64,000 nt of DNA from an uncultured Collinsella sp. (GTDB lineage Bacteria; Actinomycetota; Coriobacteriia; Coriobacteriales; Coriobacteriaceae): NCBI GenBank assembly GCA_902493375.1, contig CABUPH010000003.1, forward strand, positions 62,001 to 126,000, in the 5' to 3' direction. Made by a program: the position numbers and the translations under genes. Shown piece after piece: positions 48,101-53,824 of the stretch. Each line of letters begins with the position of its first letter. Positions within the stretch are counted from its first letter, which is position 1. The notes under the pieces are model-generated. The model had not been told where the DNA came from, did no database searches, and saw only the letters and a list, made by a program, of their open reading frames with translations.

Positions 48101-48787
48101 TTGACGGCGACTGTGGACGGCACGGCGCTGTCCAAGCAGGTCGACGTTCGCGTGTCTGCCGAGGCAGTGCGACCGGCGCGACCGGTGGCGACGATTGGTG
48201 CGACGACGTTTGGTGCATGGTCGCCCAAGGAGAACTACATTACGGTGCCCAAGGGTACGAAGCTGGAGCTTTCGGCCGAGGATGGCACGACGATTTGGTA
48301 TACCACCAACGACACCTGCCCCTGCCGTGACGAAGGCCGCGTAAAGTACACCGAGCCTATTGCGCTCGATAGCAATATGTATGTGCGCATTGCGGCGCAG
48401 CGTCCCGGCATGTCGTATAGCGAGTATTCGGAGCGCTTGAACATTACGATTACGGTGACCGATGAGGCGACGCCCGATCCCGAGCCGGAGCCCGGGCCGG
48501 AGCCCGAGCCCAAGCCGGAACCCAAGCTGACGCCTGGCGGCGGCGAGCAGGGTGGCGGTGCGGATGGCTCTGGCGGTACCGGGGTTCCTGCGGGTGGTTC
48601 GACTTCGACGACGACAACGGTGGCGACGGACAAGTCCAAGGATAAGGGCAAGAACGGTAAGAAGTTCGATAACGCGGTGCTCGTCAACACGGGAGACGCC
48701 ACTGCGATGACGGTCGCCGTCCTAGGTATCGCCGGCGCAACCGTAGCCGCCGCCGGCATCGCCGCGACCAAGCGCCGCAAGCGCTAG
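42161..48787 (+). CDS. Giant cell-wall-anchored surface protein (LRR, Ig-like, chitobiase-like)
   Basis: A 2208-residue secreted protein. ATG 42161 follows AAAGGAA. The signal peptide ends LPVGAFA (about residue 33), then an Ala/Asp-rich stalk. Residues about 180-415 are BspA-type leucine-rich repeats (SIKEIALPDSVEELGWNAF, TVERIGHYAFDGC). A long beta-rich middle follows, with an acidic low-complexity insert near 1205-1255. Residues about 1700-1790 resemble a carboxypeptidase-regulatory-like fold, about 1915-2000 a Big_1-type Ig domain (ELVAHVTDKAGKPFAGAKV), and about 2010-2100 a chitobiase C-terminal-like domain (DGTTIWYTTNDTCP). A Pro/Glu segment, LVNTGD sorting signal, membrane helix and KRRKR end it. 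Likely an adhesin or matrix protein. Confidence 0.88.
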   Translation: MRWTTVRALCRRLTIAAVTLTMVTGSLPVGAFAEVLTTDSTFVQTDVDQAADAAPADSADAQTSDSASADPAPDAGAADPTVLDADDTPTPPASEIASAAGLTGAGQTESTPAGTLAIDLVEGKELAEQQKQEETAEATWNEDLGLWMTSKGATGVKDEYDDGYVADEQTPAQYYFSIDSLTNEISIEYGDAGITTLEVPSTIDGKNVVSLKGMGNAALTSITFAPDSHIRSVGGLGGSSIKEIALPDSVEELGWNAFTGSKTLQTVTWPNNAAFTTIPEQAFEGCEQLDDNVVATLPPSVKTIDYRAFANCGVPQFYVSDTTVLTFTQINVPGTVERIGHYAFDGCSHVSSVTIGDGVKSIGALAFASLDPAIAGKEIVLPKSVEMIEWGAFENTRYGNETNHNAVALRVMNPDLQFGEAGYPGDYNERVTIDGVTYAIPFSEGQTIYAYATDSAGNSSMVKKLADAVADRKDSVDSSKPAYTFEWMGEAAQVTGKLPQSATATLVQTGQSTPLAVGDDGSFTADALSKTAATLRISLSGYYDMVLARPGDQMTGTWNIGEIKAEDFTKIPTSRAIELNVAYLEPVAGQDKTERIELDSLDNIDLTVKSGGKTLKPAKGDKENDYRIQGTALVVSQAIADADQDLEISLEPKDSLKLGGATATVKPSAGKVDIDLKPWGTATVTTKGDYQGANRVLVFRTSDGKLVADGVTYLMGYEDDGTTPIMKAETPRLKAGSYTIVAFNKTSYDIQATSYSTFSRLGLTVGKHIAQKQVKIEDGKQLDVTLDVPTFDVETYRDERGLTAGSVIADSSAVVGVETELRIHYELKDSQAAKIEIPLVKDAVEDASAGSRDPGDSSRTWWTDATWEGDNLVLDMKKGMGADVFVRFKPKAAGIFAISPLITLGEVTLPLGSTTLEVSGSRIEVDSTDVHSLLGNVAYVYAAPGKSVQLTVGSGASAAKYTGKTNKLGRAKIEYDLPQDTLAAERVTLEARVGSTDVAAAAAEVTARNYVRYVPGASVWSFDVTYRGGTQNLVKDGKDTGKSLWTFHHLPQKKNAYWTFDITLEVGNEEAADTLDLYVDCVDGKTVTIPLTQKSREGTRVRYVAEYVDEGYLKLLDEFNKANDSTYVNCGNFEQIFMPQTYRISNAQLMTMLSFDANASAKKHSAAAEERQQEFSNAVQQWHEYMMDNSFNDVDEAFNDAIDQMVADVFAEEDEDGKEDEAQGGAARKARRAPAASDGEGDDAGNDEAAQFAAELKVAVGGSAALLTQQGDSYGVNVDKMIFEDAYGTSEDWYQELAAAQGANAADAAAIKELVDHASRAEFIAQQAEDLVGQSMGIGQLNQYGSWNDATAAALNKCAGIKASEYNGQSTSGFNDLGQALGSSLSYKAADDDTVKGFKVAAPDGEQTAYIESEFIENSNNNKNQALLFNSIAMQCDILDDLYDNWNVVHSLNNSTIRGWLMAWKRNGDVSAHMKLIRTIRSLKSYKIECEMFGQVFKTDAWKAAGQAFPAATQGIGIFTGIYGVNDASKNWENVNVRMQKVKGEREGYELQHTRLLAKPEKTEDDWKCIYALRDAMEKARAFEDLLYRQLCHDSTDVAVGSIMTIAGVLTAGSAGTVVGAAYDAASTSVGSERAIKLTNAECAYDVACEQVERACQNRITVNWGELTDTEVYKANKDGLISDEKMQSIFEARYRNVAAKAAPDPAGVVYEGLLSNAVEGATVELWSADDAAGTNAVRWDAEEYEQDNPLATGADGAYNWNTPTGWYQVRVTKNGYEEARSAWLRVPPIQTEVNIGLVSTAAPEVASAHAYTDCVEVEFAQYMDASDDALVALCAQGLGDVTYTWLDKQDDPNGKPLSRVLRIRYADAREAGSTVAFELDGARNYAGTAMARWASGELVVGVRADKLKLNVEQAVTMLEGGDFELVAHVTDKAGKPFAGAKVSVGLESSAICSVDATQAVTGEDGAATFALHGALPGLTTLTATVDGTALSKQVDVRVSAEAVRPARPVATIGATTFGAWSPKENYITVPKGTKLELSAEDGTTIWYTTNDTCPCRDEGRVKYTEPIALDSNMYVRIAAQRPGMSYSEYSERLNITITVTDEATPDPEPEPGPEPEPKPEPKLTPGGGEQGGGADGSGGTGVPAGGSTSTTTTVATDKSKDKGKNGKKFDNAVLVNTGDATAMTVAVLGIAGATVAAAGIAATKRRKR

Positions 48788-48823
48788 GTTTTGGTGGCAG
48801 CACCTATCCTCGGCTTCGTCAAA

Positions 48824-48880
48824 ATCTAAATCTGTAACACCAGGCCAGTAAAAATGGCTCTAGGTGTTACAGATTTAGAT
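48824..48880. repeat. TCTAAATCTGTAACA hairpin, copy B4
   Basis: ATCTAAATCTGTAACAC and GTGTTACAGATTTAGAT, perfect 17-bp arms. Two stem positions differ from B3 and both are compensated on the other arm. Confidence 0.88.
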
Positions 48881-48903
48881 GAACGGTCCGGCCGTCAGCC
48901 TAA

Positions 48904-48962
48904 TGTCTCGATTTGTAACACCAAGCGGGATATTTGGCCTCTAACTGTTACAGATCGAGATG
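48904..48962. repeat. TCTCGATTTGTAACA hairpin, copy B5
   Basis: TGTCTCGATTTGTAACA pairs with TGTTACAGATCGAGA (one T-G opposition), 25-nt loop; the last two outer bases are lost. Confidence 0.85.
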
Positions 48963-48983
48963 CAGCGGGGACGGCCGGCACAA

Positions 48984-49042
48984 TGTCTCGATTTGTAACA
49001 ACTACAAGGCTCAACAGGGCCTAACTGTTACAGATCGAGACA
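48984..49042. repeat. TCTCGATTTGTAACA hairpin, copy B6
   Basis: TGTCTCGATTTGTAACA and TGTTACAGATCGAGACA, 17-bp arms with one T-G opposition, 25-nt loop. It is only 21 bases after B5. Confidence 0.88.
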
Positions 49043-49065
49043 AAACAACCGACCAGACCTCAGAT

Positions 49066-49098
49066 CACCATAAAGGTGCCTGTCCCCATCGTGGTGGT
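49066..49098. repeat. Degenerate CCACCA hairpin A6
   Basis: CACCATAAAGG and CCCCATCGTGGTG; the family loop TGCCTGTC is kept but the right arm has several changes, so the stem is broken. Confidence 0.65.
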
Positions 49099-49113
49099 TG
49101 GGCGGTCGGCATA

Positions 49114-49152
49114 GAAAAAGTCCCCGCCGGGCGCGTGCTCGACGGGGACTTT
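49114..49152 (-). terminator. Terminator of nfnAB
   Basis: Minus strand: AAAGTCCCCG and CGGGGACTTT pair over 10 bp across a 16-nt loop, followed by TTTTT. It lies 29 bases after the nfnB stop. Confidence 0.8.
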
Positions 49153-49180
49153 GCCGTTTGATGGCTAGCGCTGCAGGTGA

Positions 49181-50590
49181 TTACTCACCCAGCAGGCTCT
49201 TGGTGATGGAAGCGGCGGCCTTCTTGCCGGCGCCCATCGCCAGAATGACCGTAGCGGCACCGGTGACGATGTCGCCGCCGGCCCAGATGCGGGGATCGGT
49301 GGTCTGGCCGGTCTCCTCGTCGGCAACGATGTAGCCCCACTTGTTGAGCTCCATCTTGCCGCCGATCTTGGCAGCGAAGGGGTTGGCGTTGGTGCCGATA
49401 GCCGAGATCGCGACGTCGCAGGGGATCTCCTCGATGGCGCCCTCGATGGGCACCGGGCGACGGCGGCCGGACTCGTCAGGCTCGCCGAGCTCCATCTTCT
49501 GGACCTTGACGGCGCACACGGAGCCGTCCTCGCCAGCGACAAACTCGAGCGGGGAGACGAGCGGCAGAACCTCGACGCCCTCGGCCTTGGCATGGTGCAG
49601 CTCGGCGCGACGGCAGGGCATCTCGTCCTCGGTACGACGGTAGGCGATGATGGCGTGCTCGGCGCCCAGACGCTTGGCGGTACGGACGGCGTCCATAGCC
49701 ACGTTGCCGCCACCAAAGACGACGACGTTCTTGCCGTGCTTGGTGGGGGTGTCGTACTCGGGGAACTTGTTGGCCTTCATCAGGTTCACGCGGGTGAGGT
49801 ACTCGTTCGCGAAGAAGACGTTGGGCAGGTTCTCGCCGGGGACGTTGAGGAACTTGGGCAGGCCAGCGCCGGTCGCCACGTAGATGGCGTCGAAGCCCTG
49901 CTCGAACAGCTCCTCGGCCGTGGCCATGTTGCCCACGACGGAGTTGTACTCAAACTTGACGCCCATGTCCTCCAGGCCGTCAATCTCGCGCTTGACGACT
50001 GCCTTGGGCAGACGGAACTCGGGGATGCCGTAGACCAGCACGCCGCCGCCGGTGAAGAAGGCCTCGAAGACGGTGACGTCAAAGCCGTTACGGGCGAGCT
50101 CGCCGGCGCAGGTGATGCCGGACGGGCCGGAGCCGACGACGGCGACCTTCTTGCCGTTCTTGGGAGCCATCTTGGGCGTGGAGGCGAGCTCGGGGCGGTC
50201 ACCCAGGAAGCGCTCGAGCTGGCCGATGGCCACGGGCTCGGACTTCTTACCACGGATGCACTTGCCCTCGCACTGGTTCTCCTGCGGGCAGACGCGGCCG
50301 CAGATGGCGGGAAGCATGGAGTCCTCGCGGATGGTATCGAGAGCGCCGCCGAAGTCCTTCGCGCGGATCTGCTCGATAAAGCGGGGAATGTTGATGTTGA
50401 CGGGGCAGCCCTCAACACAGAACGGCTTCTTGCAGTTGAGGCAGCGCTCGGCCTCGGCCAGCGCCATCTCCTCGGTGAAGCCCTTGTCGACGGGGCGGAA
50501 GTCGCAGGCGCGCTCGGCAGCCGGCTCCTCGTTATCGGGGGTGCGGGGCGACTTCATATCGGCAACGAAACGACCGTTAACTAGTGGCAT
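49181..50590 (-). CDS. nfnB: NADPH-side large subunit of ferredoxin:NADP+ oxidoreductase (GltD/NfnB family)
   Basis: A 469-residue flavoprotein of the GltD-like family, often labelled glutamate synthase small chain. Cysteines for two 4Fe-4S clusters are in AERCLNCKKPFCVEGCPVNI and ICGRVCPQENQCEGKCI. The FAD site is VAVVGSGPSGITCAGELA, the NADPH site VVVFGGGNVAMDAVRTAKRL, and the FAD end motif WAGGDIVTGAATVILAM. Adjacency to and 10-base overlap with a DHODH-electron-transfer-like subunit, with no glutamate synthase large chain, identify the NfnAB complex, which couples NADH and reduced ferredoxin to NADP+ reduction. Confidence in the family is high, in the physiological role moderate. Confidence 0.88.
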   Translation of the reverse strand: MPLVNGRFVADMKSPRTPDNEEPAAERACDFRPVDKGFTEEMALAEAERCLNCKKPFCVEGCPVNINIPRFIEQIRAKDFGGALDTIREDSMLPAICGRVCPQENQCEGKCIRGKKSEPVAIGQLERFLGDRPELASTPKMAPKNGKKVAVVGSGPSGITCAGELARNGFDVTVFEAFFTGGGVLVYGIPEFRLPKAVVKREIDGLEDMGVKFEYNSVVGNMATAEELFEQGFDAIYVATGAGLPKFLNVPGENLPNVFFANEYLTRVNLMKANKFPEYDTPTKHGKNVVVFGGGNVAMDAVRTAKRLGAEHAIIAYRRTEDEMPCRRAELHHAKAEGVEVLPLVSPLEFVAGEDGSVCAVKVQKMELGEPDESGRRRPVPIEGAIEEIPCDVAISAIGTNANPFAAKIGGKMELNKWGYIVADEETGQTTDPRIWAGGDIVTGAATVILAMGAGKKAAASITKSLLGE

Positions 50591-51420
50591 GCGCAGCTCT
50601 TTTCCTCATAGGCCTTGAGGGACTCGCCCTCTTCGGAACGGTAAGCGGCCTGGCGGGCACGAAGGTCATCCCAGTCGACCAGGGTGGCATCGAAGTCGGG
50701 GCCGTCGACGCAAGCGAACTTGGTCACACCGCCCACCTCGACGCGGCAGCAGCCGCACATGCCGGTGCCGTCAACCATGATGGGGTTGAGCGACGCGGTG
50801 ATGGGGGTGTCGTACTTCTGGGCGGTGAGGGTCGAGAACTTCATCATCGGAACGGGGCCGACGCAGAAGACCTGGCTCACGGCCTTGTCCTGCAGCAGAC
50901 GCTCCAGCGGAGCGGTGACAACGCCCTGCTCGCCGTAGGAGCCGTCGTCGGTGGTGATGTGGATGTGGTCCTCGTCGAGGAGCTCGCGGAACTGGTCCTC
51001 CATGAGCAGGAGGTCCTTGGTGCGGGCGCCCATGATGGCGTGGACCTCATGACCGGTCTCGACCAGGTGCTTGGCGACCGGGAAGGCAATTGCCAGGCCG
51101 ACGCCGCCGCCAATGACGGCGCAGGGGCCCTCAGCCATCTCGGTGGGAACGCCCAGCGGGCCCACGACGTCGCGTAGCGACTCGCCGGCCTCGTAGGTGG
51201 AAAGCATCTCGGTGGTCTTGCCGATCACCATGAAGATGAACTCGACCCAGCCCTCGTCACCGTTCCAGCCGGCCAGGGTAAACGGGACGCGCTCGCCCGT
51301 CTCGTTGGCGCGGACCATGAGGAACTGTCCAGCGTGCGCATGCTTGGCGATTGCGGGCGCCTCGATGCGGAACTTGAACACCTTCTCCGAGAACTGCGTC
51401 TTCTCCAGGATCTTATACAT
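50581..51420 (-). CDS. nfnA: NADH-side small subunit of ferredoxin:NADP+ oxidoreductase (NfnA)
   Basis: A 279-residue FAD/NAD(H) and 2Fe-2S protein like the electron-transfer subunit of dihydroorotate dehydrogenase. The FAD motif is RVPFTLAGWNGDEGW, the NAD site VIGGGVGLAIAFPVAKHL, and the 2Fe-2S cysteines are in MVDGTGMCGCCRVEVGG and KFACVDGPDFD. The start ATG 51420 follows GAGAGGG. No pyrD is nearby, so it serves NfnB and not DHODH. It is first in the two-gene operon. Confidence 0.88.
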   Translation of the reverse strand: MYKILEKTQFSEKVFKFRIEAPAIAKHAHAGQFLMVRANETGERVPFTLAGWNGDEGWVEFIFMVIGKTTEMLSTYEAGESLRDVVGPLGVPTEMAEGPCAVIGGGVGLAIAFPVAKHLVETGHEVHAIMGARTKDLLLMEDQFRELLDEDHIHITTDDGSYGEQGVVTAPLERLLQDKAVSQVFCVGPVPMMKFSTLTAQKYDTPITASLNPIMVDGTGMCGCCRVEVGGVTKFACVDGPDFDATLVDWDDLRARQAAYRSEEGESLKAYEEKSCACH

Positions 51421-51525
51421 AGAACCCCTCTCTTGTTAGGGCCGCCGAACCGTGCCTCCACGGAAATGGACGGTAGCCCGAGTAAAACCGTACGCGCACA
51501 GGCGTTGTGCAGACATACGGTGCAA

Positions 51526-51554
51526 ATTATACCCTCATGGCAATGTCGCTTACG
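51526..51554 (-). promoter_or_regulatory. Possible promoter of nfnAB
   Basis: Minus strand TATAAT at 51526-51531, about 105 bases before the nfnA start. The -35 region (CGTAAG at 17-bp spacing) is poor. Confidence 0.4.
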
Positions 51555-51594
51555 TGTTTCTTTGGCAGGTGGGAAAAGGGTTTATCCACTTTGG

Positions 51595-51790
51595 CCTACC
51601 AAATAGGGGCAGGTTTATTTCGGTCGGTTTTACCGGGTAAAACGGCAAAGGGGGCCGGCCTCGGGTTGTGATGAGGCCGGCCCCCTTTGGGGCGCTATGT
51701 GCGTATGGCGGCGCGCGGTTTATTGCAATGCCGCAACTGGGGCGTTTCAGCAGGTAAAACCTGCCAAAATAAACATCCCTATTTGGTAGG
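51595..51790. repeat. Long inverted repeat with internal terminator hairpin
   Basis: CCTACCAAATAGGG at 51595 onwards and its complement CCCTATTTGGTAGG ending at 51790 are the outer ends of 38-40-nt arms that also share GTTTATTT and GGTTTTACC. The 118-nt space contains the perfect 17-bp hairpin at 51646-51689. The right arm ends three bases before the pth stop. Confidence 0.8.
51646..51689 (-). terminator. Strong hairpin, probable terminator of pth
   Basis: CAAAGGGGGCCGGCCTC and GAGGCCGGCCCCCTTTG, perfect 17-bp stem with a 10-nt loop, downstream of pth on the minus strand. The T-run is short (CCGTTTT). Confidence 0.65.
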
Positions 51791-51792
51791 TT

Positions 51793-52422
51793 TTAGTGCT
51801 TGCCGTTGGCGGAAGCGGCGCCGTTTACGTGATCGCGGGCGTAGATTACGCCGTGGACGATGGCCAGACCGGCGGCATCTGCGGCGCGGGTGCAGGTGTC
51901 CTGGAAGTCCTCGGCCTCGCGGGCGCGCAGCTGCTTGAGCACATAGTCGGCGACGGCCATCTTGCCGGGAGGGTTGCCGATGCCGGTGCGGATGCGGCTG
52001 AAGTCGCGGCTACCCATCTTGTCGATGATGGAGCGCAGGCCGTTGTGGCCGGCATGGCCTCCGCCCACCTTAACACGTACGTCGCCGGCGGGAATGTCGA
52101 GCTCGTCGTGAATCACGAGCAGCTCCTCGGCCTTGATCTTGTACTCGCGGCAGAGCTTGGAGATGGGGCCACCTGAGGTATTCATATACGACTGCGGCTT
52201 GACCAGCACGATCTGGCGCTTGCCGCCCTCTTCCTCGGGGTCGTTGATGTTGATGAGCGCGACCTCGGCGCCGGCCTGGTTTTTCCAGTACGTGACGCCG
52301 GCCTGACGGGCCAACTCGTCGATTGCCTTAAAGCCGGCGTTGTGACGGGTCTCGGCATACTCATCGCCAGGATTGCCAAGTCCGGCAACCATGCGAATCT
52401 TAAGCGGCTGTGCAGCTGCCAT
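51793..52422 (-). CDS. pth: Peptidyl-tRNA hydrolase
   Basis: A 209-residue enzyme that frees tRNA from stalled peptidyl-tRNA. Signatures are MVAGLGNPGDEYAETRHNAG (with the catalytic His of RHN), KPQSYMNTSG and HDELDIPAGDVRVKVGGGHA followed by GHNGLRSI. It is slightly longer than usual, owing to the insert NINDPEEEGGKRQ. ATG 52422 follows AAAGGACG; an upstream in-frame ATG at 52452 lacks such a site. Downstream of prs, with a perfect 28-bp-stem hairpin between them. Confidence 0.95.
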   Translation of the reverse strand: MAAAQPLKIRMVAGLGNPGDEYAETRHNAGFKAIDELARQAGVTYWKNQAGAEVALININDPEEEGGKRQIVLVKPQSYMNTSGGPISKLCREYKIKAEELLVIHDELDIPAGDVRVKVGGGHAGHNGLRSIIDKMGSRDFSRIRTGIGNPPGKMAVADYVLKQLRAREAEDFQDTCTRAADAAGLAIVHGVIYARDHVNGAASANGKH

Positions 52423-52540
52423 GTTCGTCCTTTCGTTACACAAATAGTTCAATCAACGACAAAGGCTACCACGCCCGCCGAAGGCGAGACTTCGTTTCAG
52501 CGAAATCCCACCAGACAAAAGCACGGCCGCGGCAGAGCGA

Positions 52541-52618
52541 GCCGTCGGAACAGAAGAAACCCCCGCGCGACCTTTGCGAAGCAAGGGGGAGCGCGGGGGT
52601 TTCTTCTGTTCCGACGGC
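52541..52618. repeat. 78-bp hairpin D4 with perfect 28-bp stem
   Basis: Arms at 52541-52568 and 52591-52618 are exact complements (starting GCCGTCGGAACAGAAGAAAC). The 22-nt loop contains CTTTGCGAAGCAA (52572-52584), one base different from the loop motif of D3 although the stems are unrelated. It lies between prs and pth. Confidence 0.9.
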
Positions 52619-52646
52619 GATGCGCCGGGTTGCAAGGACGATGCGA

Positions 52647-53633
52647 CTACAGCGCGAAGTCGCCGCCGACGAGCGTGGAGACGGGCTCCTCGTGGTAAAC
52701 GGCGGAGATGGCCTGAGCGAACTCTTCGGCGACCGAGATGGTCTTGATCTTGCCGCCGACCTCGACGGGAATGGCGTCGGTGACGACGCACTCGACGATC
52801 GGGGCGTCGTTCAGGCGCTCGATGGCCGGACCGGAGAAGATGCCGTGGGTGGCGCAGACGTAGATGTCGCCAGCGCCCATAGCCTTGAGCTCCTTGACGT
52901 TGGCGCACAGGGTGCCAGCGGTGTCGATCATGTCGTCGTTGATGACGCAGGTCTTGCCCTTGATGTCACCGATGATGCCCATGACCTCGGCGGCGTTGTG
53001 GCGCGGACGGCCCTTGTGGGCGATGGCCAGGTCGCAGCCGAGCATGTCGGACAGCTTCTTGGCGGCCTTGGCACGACCCACGTCGGGGGAGACGACAACC
53101 AGGTTGTCGGTGTCGAAGTTCATGGCGTTGTAGTACTGGCCAAACAGCGGCAGTGCGGACAGGTGGTTGACCGGGATATCGAAGAAGCCCTGGATCTGAC
53201 CCTGGTGCAGGTCGAGGGTGATGATGCGGTCGACGCCGGCGCGCTCGAGCAGGTTGGCGACGAGGCGGGCGGTGATGGGCTCGCGCGGGCCGGCCTTGCG
53301 GTCCTGGCGGGCATAGCCGTAGTGGGTGATGACGGCGGTGATGGAGCGGGCGGATGCGCGCTTGGCAGCGTCGGTGGCGATGAGCAGCTCCATGAGCATG
53401 TCGTTGACGTTGCCGCCGGCCACGGATTGAATCAGGAAGACGTCGGCGCCGCGGACGGTCTCGTCGTAGCGGGCGTAAATCTCACCGTTGGCGAACTGCT
53501 TTAGCGTAAGGCCCGAAAGCTCGACCCCAAGGTACTCAGCGATCTTCTGAGCGAGGGGACGGTTGGAGGAACCGGAATACACGCGGATGGACTTGCGCAT
53601 ATTCTCCGACTTCTCGGGATCATTAATCGGCAT
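52647..53633 (-). CDS. prs: Ribose-phosphate pyrophosphokinase
   Basis: A 328-residue enzyme making PRPP, the precursor for purines, pyrimidines, His and Trp. Motifs are YSGSSNRPLAQKIAEYLG, KQFANGEIYARYDETVRGAD, HYGYARQDRKAGPREPITAR (catalytic loop) and VINDDMIDTAGTL (PRPP loop, usually V-D-D). The flag region reads VVSPDVGRAKAAKKL, shorter than the usual VSPDxGGxxRAR. About 13 residues longer than the norm at the N-terminus; the start ATG 53633 follows GGAGAAGG. Cotranscription with glmU upstream is possible but a terminator intervenes. Confidence 0.95.
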   Translation of the reverse strand: MPINDPEKSENMRKSIRVYSGSSNRPLAQKIAEYLGVELSGLTLKQFANGEIYARYDETVRGADVFLIQSVAGGNVNDMLMELLIATDAAKRASARSITAVITHYGYARQDRKAGPREPITARLVANLLERAGVDRIITLDLHQGQIQGFFDIPVNHLSALPLFGQYYNAMNFDTDNLVVVSPDVGRAKAAKKLSDMLGCDLAIAHKGRPRHNAAEVMGIIGDIKGKTCVINDDMIDTAGTLCANVKELKAMGAGDIYVCATHGIFSGPAIERLNDAPIVECVVTDAIPVEVGGKIKTISVAEEFAQAISAVYHEEPVSTLVGGDFAL

Positions 53634-53774
53634 TACCCTTCTCCTTTATATCGAATGCCATATAGATGCCTTGTTGCATTGTAACCGCGCGACGGGGTTA
53701 ATCGGGTCTTGATAACGTCTTTACCGTCAACGGACACGAACCGACCACTCATCCGGTTGCGCAGGTCACGATAG

Positions 53775-53807
53775 AAAAAGGAGCCGCCCCCATGGGAACA
53801 GCTCCTT
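53775..53807 (-). terminator. Terminator of glmU
   Basis: Minus strand AAGGAGC and GCTCCTT form the stem with extra TTCCC/GGGGG pairing inside; TTTTTC follows. It lies 18 bases after the glmU stop. Confidence 0.75.
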
Positions 53808-53824
53808 AGATGCTTGGTAAAACG

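Noticed and set aside
48824..49042. Three regularly spaced similar repeats after the giant surface gene, at first sight CRISPR-like
   Set aside because: Each unit is a self-complementary hairpin with spacing of 21-24 bases between units, loops are related rather than unique spacers, and no cas genes are present.
49181..50590. Annotation as the small chain of glutamate synthase
   Set aside because: No GltB large chain is adjacent, and the overlapping partner is a DHODH-electron-transfer-like subunit; the pair fits NfnAB better.
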